The notes below the pieces were generated by a model that was not told the DNA's origin, made no database searches, and worked only from the letters and a program-made list of their open reading frames with translations. Shown here piece by piece: positions 29,263 to 41,800 of a stretch of 64,000 bases of DNA. Within the stretch, counting starts at the first letter, position 1, and each line of letters opens with the position of its first letter. Origin of the DNA: Zerene cesonia. Taxonomy: Eukaryota > Arthropoda > Insecta > Lepidoptera > Pieridae. Made by a program: the position numbers and the translations under genes. Where the stretch lies: the NCBI RefSeq assembly GCF_012273895.1, contig NC_052113.1, positions 6,128,195 through 6,192,194 on the forward strand, given 5' to 3'.

Positions 29263-32200
29263 ATTAATGTGGGATTAGAGCACGCTTCGGCACGAATTTG
29301 GCCAGCTCGCACTGGGGAGTACCATACCCTCACAGAAGCTCGGTGTGAAATAGTAGTATGCTACTGTGTTTCGTACGGTGAGTAGGAGAGTCAGTGGTCC
29401 CCACTCTTCTTTCAAGTCGTCAAACCTTTGAATATCCCTTAACCCTTAAAGTGGGCAGCGCATTCACAGGAGCACTAACTATCTCTACCAATGTTCATGC
29501 GCAGTGGTTATCTCTTACCATCAGGCAAACCACAGATCAGCTGCCGGCTATGACATAAAAAAAGAATACACCTTGAGAAATATTTAGAAAGTATTTTTTT
29601 GGAACTTACCATACATTTGCTGTATACCGTTGCGGTCATCTTCTGGCAAAACGAAATTGGGCTGAATACCCTGATACCATGGAAACATTAAAGCACCTTT
29701 GACAGAGCTGTGACTAAGGCCAAGAGAATGACCGAATTCATGGGCGGCCACAGCGAACAACGACGTACCTGGCAAAATATTTTTTTTTTATTATAAGTTC
29801 TCCTGTATTTAGCAAACTGTGTTTGCAATTTTTACATTCCGTTGTAATAATCACTAACGAGACATGATTATGAATTTTTAGTCCACCAATAGGTATATTG
29901 TACTCAGTTATTCTGTAAAATTTATAACTGTATAACTATAAAAGTATGTAGTTACCTACTTGTATACAGTTATACAGATGCAGGTACCAAGCGGCAACCA
30001 CGCCTAGCCATTTGCATGTCAAACCGTTGCTGACCGCGACATGCTCATTTCCGAACATCGAACTTGGCACGGAAAAACTACTTTTGACAGTTAATTAACT
30101 AACTAGTACTGTATACTCCATAGTCCGATTTAAACAGAACAACTAGCTAACATTTGTTTCCGTACACTTTCAATAACATTATATGTATATTAATTAGGAA
30201 TATCGTTATTTACACACAAGAAAATAAAAGTTTAAACATAATACCGAAACTGAACTGAAATCCTTTTACGTAAGCAGGTATTGATAACAGGAAATATCAA
30301 TATTGCTTTACTAACAAACACGATTATGGTAGGGTTTCAATTAGTGTGTATTAGCTGTTTACAAAGCTTAGGGAACACGTGTGCATCGATTTAAGCTGTG
30401 CACATGTATAGGATTATCGGGAATATAACTGAGAATGGGCCGCTTTTCAACATAAGTGTATATATTATATCGTAATGGGAAGTCATTATTTATTTGTCAC
30501 TTTCATGTATAAAGGTTTTTTTTAAACATAATTCTTACTTATTATGATCATTTAATTTAAGTAGATACTAGATATATCTAAATTAATCGGTTAAATAGTT
30601 ACATGAAAAACAGGTTCATTTCATACCTTCTTCATCATCATTTTTGGGTTGCAGTAACCACAGTTCCTCGTCATCGAAATGTGCGTCTCCTCCACGCCCT
30701 GTTCCAGGAAAAAACGCGTGCGCAAGAATTGAGCCGCGACCATCGAATGGATATGCATCGTCATGGAAACGTCTGTAAGAATAACAAATACGGTAAACAC
30801 ATAGTTAGATCTAACGTAAAATTAAGAGATTTTTTTATGTATGTTATTATTTATTAGGTGTGTAAAGTTAATTACTAAATCTAATACATAGACTTATAAT
30901 GAGAATAGTTGGTCTAGAGTAATATATTCATTCCGCAACAAACAAGTGTGGACGAGCGTAGGTACAGAGCAATCAAACTTGCCTCCCTGGGGTTTTGACT
31001 GACACTAACCACCTAATCATTTTTGCCGTGACAAAACAACGAAAGACCTCGTTCTACGTTATGAATATTTTGTAGGATATTGCTAGTATTATTGATTTTT
31101 GTGACTATGACAGATTGAGGACAATTTTCTACTATATACCATTTTAACTTTTAGCTTTAATTAAGCTGATACGTGTACGTGTATTGCCGAGGTTTAGTAC
31201 AATTATAAACGTTGACATATTGAAACTTAATTACCAAAATTTTATTATGCAAAATGTTGTCACAAACTATAATATATAAAAAAATTTCTTTTTAACCATT
31301 TAGCGCGAGCTTGCGTTGAAGATTACATTATGTTGTTTTCTAGGTAATGTTTTCAAATTAAATTGTTTAGTTTCATAGCATTGAAATGCTTTATAAATGA
31401 GAAATTTTGAAAGAATAGAAAAAAAAATTATCACGAGGCGGGATCAAATTTCTCTATGTTTTAAATTGTTTTTAACTTAGTACCTGATACATTGGTTTCT
31501 TTAAAAACGTTAAAATGAGCAAGCCGCGCGTTAGCCATCAAATATAATGGTTTCGAAATGGAAAGTTTCCGAGTCGGGGTTGATTTATTACGCTCTACTT
31601 CAATTGCCGATGACACGCTCCTGTATAACACTCAATGGTTTTATAAGCACATCAAATGCTTTGATTGTCTTTAATTCTTTTATGCTAAATACTAGCTATC
31701 CACATGATGACGGGGTGTACTCCACACTGTTACTGGAATATATGATACGAATAAGGATTCTGGAATAAAAATTATTTTTTTTCCTTTCTCGGGTCACAAA
31801 ATATTTTTGTACCAAATTTAAGATAAATCGGTTTTATGAATGTTGTCAGACATTTACCTAGTCGCATTTAATTATGTCATACTCTATGTGAAACTAATAT
31901 CTTTGTGTTTTACAATGTATTAAACGTAAAGATATTACTTTCACATTGAGTAATTGCATGCATGCCACTTGCAAGTATGAGAACGCAGTTAACTTGCATA
32001 TATGCCTTATTACTCGAGTAATATTACATTTATGAGAGCAATAAATCTTTTGGATACACTGAGCAGTGCTGTGCTTTCTGTGTTCACTGTTAAATGTTCA
32101 TTGGAGCGAATAAACTCAAGGAGGTTAACAACTAATGTGGAAATTATGGGTGAACGACTATGGAATTAATGAGAATCGTTTTAATTAACTTATAAGAGGT

Positions 32201-34221
32201 TTTACGGTTTATTAATAGTTTTTTATTTAAATTGTGGTGGTTTTTATTATATTTAAGAATATTTGTGTTAGTTTTTACGAACGGATATTGTTATTCGGCG
32301 TAGGAGATCACATCAAGTGTTATGGTATCATGCACAATGTTCTCATAGATATACTCGTATGCCTTAGTATACGTATTTATATTTAAATGAAATACTGTAA
32401 ACGAGTAGATTATTAAAAAACGTTTTAGTGCCTGCTTGTAAAATAAGTTAATTAATGTAATTGCTGTGAATAACCGATAGTTTAAAACCTATAACGCCCA
32501 TAAAAGTTAGGACTGCAAGTTTGCAACGACGCAATATGGCGTTCGCAATATTTCCTCGTTTGTGGTTTTTGTTGACGGTACTTTCTCATATCGTCGTCAA
32601 CGGTGATCTAATAAGGGAAACTTTGCCCGCCGCTCATTCCACATGCAACTCTCGACTTTAGTTCACGATGTTGTTATTTTTCGTAATATTTTTAAGTTTT
32701 ACTTACTTGAGAGAACATTTGATTAAGACGGAGGTTGAACTTTAAAATTTTGTTGAAAAGGATTTTAATTATCGAACTCATAAGGCCGAGACAGGTTTCG
32801 TAGCATTGCTACGGTGTTATACTACGAACTTACAAATTAAATTAGAGGTTGAGAACGTAATTTACTTTCAAAATATTAAAAAACAAAAACAAATTAAAGC
32901 CATGAATCTCAAGAAGACGCCATAAATTAATTTCCATCAACGCAAACCCTGTTCCTTTTATAAGGCTCTATCGATTACAAGCGTAGGTACCATTACTTTT
33001 TTGTAATCATTTTCAAGTAAGATGTTTCCTTTCGAGAAGGTTCTCACGACGCAATTTGCCGTTTGTAGGACTATTAGATCAATAGCAAAGTGAGTTTGGC
33101 AAGTCACGTCGGTACTGTTACTGTGAAAGTGAATCGTGAAGGTAAAGCTGCAGGTTGAAAAAGAAACGATCGACTAAGGTAGTGCTTGCTAACCATTGTT
33201 ATATTCAAAGGAATTTTTCAAGGTTCATTGTAAATATCTCAAAACATAATATATTTATTGTGTTATTTTTTGTATGGTGTTAATATTCTGTAACATTTAA
33301 ATGCCATAAAAGTTTAGTTGAAAATCATTGCTTTATTATGTTTATGTTCAAGGATTATAATTATTGCTATTATCGCCACAGTTTAAAATTGAAAATGTAT
33401 TTGTACTGTTTTAAAAAAATTTGTTACATAATTTGTCGAATTTTGATCTGTGCTTTGAATTTGATGTTTGTAATATTTACAGCATAGTCTTTGAATTCAA
33501 GATGAAATGTGTAGATTTTTTCTTAACGTCGCTACGTTATATTGTCCGTAGCTTATTGTGATGCCTCGCACGAGATCCTGCAAATCCCCTTAAAATGGAT
33601 AGGACGTGTCTCCAAATCCGTGCTTGATTATTATTTATTATCAGCGCAATAAATCAAGAAGCGAATTTAAGACTGCTTTAAGATATTTTGTATTATTGCT
33701 TTATAACACGACTTATGGGCTCCTTACAACTATCTATTAATTATCAATGTGAGAATGAGACAAACAGAGAGACAAACAAACAAACAGTTTGTCTTTATGT
33801 CGCGACGCAGCGTAGTGATTTCATGATATGTTTTTTCTTTCTGTGTCCTTAGATGTGTGTGTATAGGATAGGACTGGTGCAACATGTCATTCCTATGCCC
33901 TTTGTCTAAGTGGTCGGCGTCGAGGGCGGAAAGCTAGTAGCTATCTCATAATCGTCAACCACCTTCCACTATTAAGAATATATTTGTTCGTGGCTATTAC
34001 TTGGTGTAACGAATGCTAAGAATATCTTACATGTATCTTAAATGTATTAAAAGCATTGATAAAATACTTACTTGGCGAACGATACCACAATGTCCGCATC
34101 GTCTGAGTTGACCTCCGTGAAGGTGAGTCTCGACGCCTGCTCCCACACGTCGAGGGCTCGCGCCAGCACGCTCCGGGTGCCGTGCGGGTCCAGCTGGGAG
34201 GGTCGTCGGCTTTGGGACAAA
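26650..34221 (-). CDS. Mmp2: Matrix metalloproteinase, Mmp2-like (5' exons missing, internal gap)
   Basis: Eight exons, minus strand: 34221-34072, 30772-30627, 29768-29610, (gap)-27703 from at most 28223, 27571-27430, 27338-27179, 27097-26994 and 26915-26650. Phases agree at every junction outside the gap. The catalytic domain carries YPFDGRG, AHAFFPG, GGDAHFDDEE and the zinc site HEFGHSLGLSHS with the Met-turn ALM. A very long hinge rich in Thr, Pro, Tyr, His and Arg follows (about 150 residues visible). The hemopexin domain then starts at CDTSYDAVS and ends at FWMACP. The last 21 residues are hydrophobic after a polar stretch, which suggests a GPI anchor. Known role: extracellular-matrix cleavage in tissue remodelling; fly Mmp2 is membrane-anchored. 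No signal peptide, propeptide or cysteine switch (PRCG) was found further upstream. The subgroup call rests on the block NTSYDA-like start, the VELDYPRDMAMWKGVGYNID run and the anchor tail. Confidence 0.85.
28224..29223. other. assembly gap, 1000 N
   Basis: Exactly 1000 N, a usual placeholder for unknown size. It removes the 5' end of the metalloproteinase hinge exon and its acceptor. Repetitive DNA on both sides, (GTT)n on the left and (TA)n on the right, probably broke the assembly. Confidence 0.97.
29224..29256. repeat. (TA)n microsatellite at the gap edge
   Basis: A run of TA dinucleotides starts right after the N run, so its true length is unknown. Confidence 0.9.
29262..29565 (-). repeat. 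dispersed repeat family A, near-complete copy 4, in a metalloproteinase intron
   Basis: The reverse complement of the copy at 22010-22345, with the same blocks: GGCCAGCTCGCACTGGGGAG, GTGTTTCGTACGGTGAG, AACCCTTAAAGTGGGCAGCG, ATGTTCATGCGCAGTGG and GGCTATGACATAAAAAAA. It lies between the gap and the catalytic zinc-site exon. Confidence 0.75.
31358..31480 (-). repeat. dispersed repeat family B, copy 2, in a metalloproteinase intron
   Basis: Matches 16321-16475 closely: TAGTTTCATAGCATTGAAAT, ATAAATGAGAAATTTT, an A-run, TTATCACGAGGCGGG and a TTTTTAACTTA end. The B-box-like segment has decayed here. The rest of the 3.3-kb intron (30773-34071) shows no other feature. Confidence 0.55.
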
Positions 34222-37200
34222 CTGGAGAAAAAAACACTTCTAAGATATTTTGTCAAAATGCTCGATAAACAACGGTTGTCATAACTTTGCCGCATGATAA
34301 AACTAATCCGGATACAAGCTTTGCAGCTTATACATTATGGCAATACAATTGATTATCACGATTAACTTTTATATTTTATAATCCATTTTTTTGTTTCTTT
34401 TCATTATTTTAAAACTCAAGGTGATATTTTAAAAGATTGAATCGAAAAGTATAACTAATTTAACTTAAATATATAAAAATAGTACATATAATGCGTTACC
34501 TAGCTATGTTTAGTTTATATGTAACGTTCTATTAGAAAAATAAATTTGTCGCCACCTATATAATAGAGTGGAGAGATGAAGATATAAAAATGCCTAGTCG
34601 TTTTAAATTATAATTGAAAGCAAAGTTCATGTATACTTTGTTAGCAGTAGGTAGAAATTGTCCGTAATAGAATAATCTCATTGCACACCATTTTGTCGAC
34701 TCAGACGTGTTTAACGCAGGCTGCGCTTATTACATTGGATTTATGCGTTGTCATGTCCAGAAAGCGACTTCATTAGTCCTGCACGCAATTTTAATCAGAG
34801 AACTAACACAATTACTAATCTCAATTACATTAATTATTCATGTATCGTTAAAGGTTGTGCTATCAATAAAATGGGTTGTGTCTACAGTGATTAAATAACA
34901 AATGCTAATAGATATTATTATAATTACTTACATAAACAAACTGAAATGTGATTCAGTTGAATAATTCAAATCAGAAAAAACTTTTAAATGCATATAATAA
35001 CAAAATGCGACACTGTTTTCAGAATGAATATAGAGTTCATTATCGCGTGACATGTTTTGTCGTATAAAATATCGTTTTCGCAGGTAATTAAAACTAACCA
35101 ACATGGACTCTGACCGTTGCTGCTGTTAATTATTATTTCAATAACGTTATTAGGGGTCACAGGGGAAATATGGGACAGTCTATGTACGATACTGAATTTT
35201 CATTTGTGTCAGTATAATTTTAAGTGATGTTTAAATATGGAATCGTGTCATATAATTAAATATTTTGGTATCAGGTTAGATGCAGTTGATGAAAACCGCC
35301 CTAAAATTATTGCCGTTACAACATGGTTCGTTATTTTGCACTATAACAGACAAGCTGTTAATTGCACCCCTTTGATGAAATTTGCAACCGCATTTTCAAC
35401 TCAATGTTTTAATGTCACGCGGAAACAATGGATGTGGTTAAATGCAGAATAAGTTATGGCTCATTTTAATTTGGCACATAAATCTATCTATACAAAAAGG
35501 TCAACGAACCTAGATTTAGATGTATGTATAAGCATAAACGTTTTTGGACAACCGCATAGGTACCTACCTAATGATTATTATGATGTGTTTATATAAACAT
35601 GGACTTGTTCAATAATCGTAGAATAAAAATTATACGTCGGAACTATATAGAAACAAGTTAGAAAACAAATTGCCTTTTTGCATTGTTAGTGAAAAACAAA
35701 AGTCTTTCTTCTCGAAAACGTGAGTAACCCTTAAAGTTAGCGAGTGGTTTTGAGGGACTTCCTTGCACGTTATGGCGATTTCGAGTTATGGGTAAACAGA
35801 AACCTTCAGTTTCCAACTTAAAGGGTGAATGTTGAAACACGTGATCAACGCAGGAGTAGGTTAAAGCACGTGGGCAACGTGACTCAAGTGACGACAAGTC
35901 TCTGACGGCCACCTTGTCGCTGTGCGACGCACAGTTATCGCGAAATTACAAATTAACGTAGTTCTTGATTGACTTCTCTCGATTGACGCAGAGCTCAATA
36001 TAGACTTTAATGATTGAAACTCTAACAAAGTTTGTTATTAAGAAAAAGTTAATGGCGGCTTGATATTCAAATGTTTTTGTCGAAATAAAGATTTTGAATA
36101 ACGTTCCTTGGCACACAAAATGTCTATATTAGGATCGTTTATTGCACAGTATGCTGATTTATTGGTTATAAACTCACACAATGCGTATTCGATAATAACA
36201 GTGAAATGTTTCCGTATAATTTGGTAGAAGCGGACGGGCCCACGTTTATTGCACGAAATAATAAAACATGCGACATGACGACACAGCGACGACGTCTTCA
36301 CGACGAAACGGACATAATCTCGTTACGATGTCATAACAAAGAGATTTGTAAGCATGAACTTTATGGTCTGTGTCCAACGAGCTAAAATTTAATTTTCTGA
36401 AATAATCTGTCAGCGTGCCATTAAAATTACTCGTCCGTACTCTCCGCCCTACACCGAGTTACGTTTTATGTAGCGCCCAAGATGTTCAAACTTAAAAGTG
36501 GAGAAATAACACGAATAAAATATAATTTTATTTCTTAAGTTAATTTGACGAGATGCGAAAAGCGACGAAGTATTGTATTTAAACATTCTACTTCTATACA
36601 CGGCTATATTTTTTATTATAACAATTTATTTCATGATTGAAAAAGAGAATTAGCATAAAAATAATAAAATGTCAGCGGGATGTAGTCCCCTGTGGCGTGC
36701 TAGGAACCTACCGATACCAATCGCCTGTCAAAACGAATGTCAACCTCATGGACGTATGGACGTGCTATCTCATTTCGCGTAGGAATTGAAATGAGGTGAT
36801 TGAAAATATCGATCGATTAGTATATATAAAGAATAGACAGAAAATTTGATTGAATCATGAAACTTTATTTATACAAATCTTTTTCGCATAAAAATGAGCA
36901 ATTGATCATAATATACATTTTATGATAAATTGCTTAATTGTTTGAGTACATATCTTAAACTATTAACGCGAGGGCTATAACCATTCCCTGCACCAAATAA
37001 TACGTATGTAGGAGTATCTCATTGAAATCCTCGTCTCCCACGGCGACACTGCACTCGCCTCGCACCGTATATTGTAGATAAGCGACGTGGCAATAGGCAT
37101 TGATGTGCACTGGGGACTCAATAGTAGTCTATCTCTCGATTCTTTAATGGAGAAAGGGATTTAATGCAACTCTTTCAATGAAGGATACGCTGCTCTCCAG

Positions 37201-38647
37201 ACGATATCTCGATTTGAAATTATACTAATTTTCCATACCATGTAAGTTCTTTGAATGCAATACGTCTAGCGGATTAAAATGTAACTTCTATCACTTAAAT
37301 AACTTCAGATATGCAATGCTAAAGATGAAATGACATTTTTGAATTTTTATGTAATGTAATTAAACTAAACTGTTTAAAATTTTAGAGCAATGGAAAATTA
37401 AATGCTTGAAATTTGTTGCTATAATATACATGTAAAATTGAGCTACAGTTGAGCAGGAGGACAGGCAACAATGAAACGTGAAGGTGTCAGATCCTAATTG
37501 CCCTTTATCGACATGTTTCACTAATAGCTCCTTTGAATGTAGGCAGGCGGCCGAAGACCCCAGATGCTTCATGGAATTTATCGAATTTTCTTGAAATACG
37601 GCACGACATCTTTAGGTAAATACGTTACCTTTACTTTGATGTCATATAAAGTTTAATATCACTATTTTTTATCTATATAATTCGAATTTAATAGATAGAA
37701 ATAACATTTTATTACAAATACCAATGAAAGCATAATATTCAAGCACAAAATTTTCTTTTTAGGCCGACACGTGAACATGTGAATGAGTTTGTACGACTGG
37801 TCCATGGCTGGAAGGTAGAATTAAGCCGAGAGTAACTTTGTTATGACGCTAATAGCTTATTACCGCTCGCTCGCTACGTACGGACATTTTCCGCCATGGA
37901 ATTGTTGCAAAATTGAAACGATATTAATTCAGTAACACGATTGCATTGGCGATCAGAGTTAGCACTTTTTGATATTCATAACCGTATCGTGACTGCGGTT
38001 CTGATTCGTGTCCAATATCGCAAAATATCAGTATTATAACAATGAAATGAAGCTGCGGTTCTGTACTGAATACAAGACAAACAGCAAATTTACGTGCTAT
38101 TAAAAAAAACAATGAAACCGCATGCTGTTTATTCGCAATTTCAAACAGTCGGTCATTTTACACTGATTTATATTTAATACGTTTTAATAAGCATTATTAT
38201 TTAGTTGAATTATTATATCAATAGAGATGTTTCTTTTTATTGCGAATATATGAAAGTTAGCCATAATAATGCTATTTAAAATATTATGATGTTGTTTAAT
38301 CCTATGATATCGTATCATTAAAATATAGTAAGACGGCTTCGAAATCCGAGTAATAACTTTTTAAATTAAAGCAGCGACGACGACAAGTGCAATATAAGTG
38401 GATATAGATAAGTTTCAAATGGTTATAGTCTTACATGAAGCATCGCGGGGATCTAGTTAAAGACACGGGTAGTTAGAACTTTTATATGAGTTGGCTAAAC
38501 TGAAAGAGATATAATTGGAAACTTGAGGCGTCTGCTGTGAGAAGGGCGTGGCTGTGGAGGGCGGTAAAGATGAAAGAGTAAATTAATTTATAGATATTTT
38601 ATTACCTTTCCATATTATCAAAAAAGTAGGTTTGCATTCCAATTGTT

Positions 38648-38660
38648 ACTTATAACTTAT
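38648..38660. repeat. target-site duplication, left copy, of the SINE
   Basis: ACTTATAACTTAT, identical to 38872-38884 on the other side of the element. Confidence 0.85.
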
Positions 38661-38871
38661 AAAAGTGAAGTCCCATGTGTACTGGGGTATGGGGCAGATG
38701 ATATACATCTGTTTCACTGATCAATTTTTTTTTATGGACAAGTTGGTGATCAGCCTTCTTTGTCCTGCCAGACCGAGACTTTTTTTTTTTTGTGCGTCCC
38801 CACCGGGAATCGAACCCAGGTTCTTCGCTCACGCATCAACCATAGTACCGAGGAGGCGGTCACTTATAACT
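38661..38871 (-). mobile_element. tRNA-derived SINE
   Basis: Read on the minus strand, the element starts with a tRNA-like head that carries an A-box-like TGGTTGATGCG and a perfect pol III B-box GGTTCGATTCC (38806-38816). An A-run follows, then a unique tail that ends near CCCAGTACACATGGGACTTC. The insertion is bounded by a perfect 13-base target-site duplication, which is the hallmark of LINE-driven retrotransposition and points to a fairly recent insertion. The general structure resembles lepidopteran SINEs; the family name was not checked. Confidence 0.85.
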
Positions 38872-38884
38872 TATGGTTTTTATA
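38872..38884. repeat. target-site duplication, right copy, of the SINE
   Basis: ACTTATAACTTAT, a perfect match to 38648-38660. Confidence 0.85.
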
Positions 38885-41800
38885 AACGCTCCACAGTTAA
38901 GTATGACAATATTAAGATGAGAGAGTTAATAGTGTCATGGATGCTTAAGCTATTTGCTTCTTCATTTTCGCTGGTCATAAATTTGCAAAATTACTATGAA
39001 AATATGCGGTTGGAACATCCCCAACTAGTCTTTACTTAAGACGCTCTTTTGTCGACAACATAGGCCATTAAGCTATTTACAGAAAATTGGCGCATTACTA
39101 ATATTTCTTGTATTTACTTCATATATTTAAAAAAAAAATGTATTATTATATTTATATGAAAAACATATTTAATTGTTGAGAAACAAAGATTGAATTAAAT
39201 ACATCTAATTGTACGTTATATACTTATTATACTAATATTTAGGTCATCAATTATAATATGGAGGGGGTATCAATTCGACTTCATTTTTCCCTTGTGTTTG
39301 TTATCTCATAACTTTTTACTGGATAAACCGATTTTTATGATTCTTTTATTAAGTGAAAGCTGGTACCTCTCATATGGCCCAATTTAAATTAGGTCTAGTT
39401 ATGACAATTAAGAGGCAGTTTAGCTTTTTGTTCAAAATAATTATTTTATCTAAGACCTTATAAAAATGAACTCGTATCGAGTTATAAATTGCTTATTATA
39501 TTTACAAAATAAGTATAATAGAGAGTTTAATCTCATATATTTTTAAAATAGCAGATTGGGACTTCTAGGCAGTTAAACATTATTTTATTAAAAAAATTCT
39601 TTTATTATTTTTTCATCCCATAACTCCATCTACAAAGTCAATGTTACTGTTTGATGTGACCGCGGTTGCAGCTGGAGTGCGGAGTGTCAGGTTATTTTTA
39701 CAGCTCCTTCGACATCTAGCGCTAAAAGCGTTTGTCTTGCATTGTTAAAGTGCCAATATAAGTTTTAGAGCAAAGGGCGCAACGCAGAACGTGTCTAGTT
39801 ACAAACTTTGTCTCAGAAAAGTACTCTCTTCGACCGTCATTTTCTATTCATTACTTTTGATTTTGAAGTACTAATGGTAACGACTTTTTTAATGTATGAG
39901 AACACACATTTGTATAAGAATAAGTTCTTTCAAACGTTATAGATATGTTTTTTATAAATGAAATGAGATGAAATAAGAACACTAATCAGTATTCGAATGG
40001 CGTGAAGGCGGTCGATAGGTCGGAAATGACAAACCGATTAAGTCGTAGGTCTCTGCTTCCGCGCTTCGAGATATATCCGGCGGATTCAGGTGAAATAGCT
40101 TCCCGTGTCACTCTCAACGCATCGCAACAATGTCCAAGTAGGCCGATCAATTAGATTCAAGAACCAATGAAAAATACTCCCCCTACCGTCTATACTGAGT
40201 TTCAGTTCGCTTCATTAGAATTGAAATTCCCACGGTTCATTAGGATTCCCCGGAATTCTCGACGTTCATTAGAAATACTCTGGCGAAGTGGACCCGGGAC
40301 GTAAATAAGTGATTAACGCAGTTGGGATTGTTTTCAGGGGCGCGCCGGTGCCAGCGTTGCAAGTCCGGGTAAACTCTTGATACATTTAAAATGAGTCTCG
40401 CCGCTCGCGTCACTAATTTTTCATGAGATTACTTATGCTTGAGACAGTTCTTACCTCCCTTTATAACGTATTTTTGTTAAATATTACCGAAGCCCGTTTA
40501 TTAATATCCGTTTTTTCGTCGTTCGGTTGTCGGCAAGTTGAAAGCGTTGATCGTAGTTACTGGCACTTTTAAGCTGAATTTTATTACATTCCCTTGAAAG
40601 GAGGTAAACGTAATCCGCGTGGTACATCTATGCAAAATATGAAAGGTATATTTCAATATCGTCGTCGTCACCTCGAAGTGATTTTTCTTACTTTTTACAC
40701 TAACTCATACATTTTCTTGAGATTAATTTTAGGTAATAAATCAAGCTTAGGAGCTGTTTTGTATACAATGTTTGTAGATGGATTTTTGTTATGACGTTGA
40801 AATAATAGTGTTTTATTTTTGTAGACAGTTACAATCTTTCTTCAATCTTTTAGTTATAGGCGTCCCTAATTTATTATCAGTCACATTAATAATAGAAATA
40901 ATATTTAAAAAAAATTTAATCAATCAAAAGTATTTATACGTATCGATGGTATGAACATTTTATTGTAGGTTTAAATATTTGAATATGATCTGTGTGATAT
41001 AATAATAATTAATTATGTCTACTCATATTTATATTGTATTCAATACGAGGCAAATAGTACTGCATTTATTTAAATTGTATTAATTACATTAATAGTAAAT
41101 TTAATCCTCGATGAAGTAAATACATCTTTTTCCAAGTTAAAGTTACTTGTTAATTCTGCCACAAAGAATCAGTTGGTAAATCAAACTGAACGTTTCAAGA
41201 TAGAACGACTTCAAGAACTTTGAACTTTTATATTTTTATTGCGGGCAGCGATACGATAATCCTGTTTTTACAATTTTCCAGTCCGTTCTAAGCTGGTGTT
41301 ACATAAAGGAGTGTTATCTCGAGTGCAGGGTGCAAAGCTCTGGAGGACACTGCTCCGGGGTGCTTGCCCGCAAGCTCTTTGTTCTTTGGCTCTTGTACTG
41401 TCCTAATATTTTACTACCGGCCTGATTGTTCTACATGTATTGTAGTGTTTTGATATTAAATGTTGCAGTAGTTGTACTATTGGTATACTCTTAAATTAAA
41501 GTCAGGTTACATACAGGCAAGAAAACAATAAAATAAAATAGATGGTGAGGATGTGAAATAAATATAAATATTTCTTGTTTTTGTCACTCGTTGTTGGATT
41601 TAGATTTTTTAATTGTTCCTGATTTAGTTTAGTTTAACAGGTTATAATAATTAGTTTTGTTAACAGGATAGTTCGACAGGGTAGTTTTTGCTATAATTTT
41701 CAGTTTTTAAATAGAAAAATATTTTCATGTCACTGTTTTTGAACTTGTCTTTTGTGGTGTAATAACTGTTTTGTCGTTTAAATGTACGGATGTGGTAGAA

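Noticed and set aside
27673..29333. Long frames running through the first N gap
   Set aside because: They consist mostly of unknown residues plus a TA microsatellite translation; only the part left of the gap is real hinge coding sequence.
35658..35912. 84-codon minus-strand frame
   Set aside because: It looks mildly protein-like, but has no domain, splice sites or codon pattern to support it; probably chance or old repeat.
40445..40520. Minus-strand donor GGGAG|GTAAGA as the exon before the metalloproteinase catalytic exon
   Set aside because: It ends in the right phase, but the frame before it lacks the expected LTW or cysteine-switch residues and is soon closed by stops.
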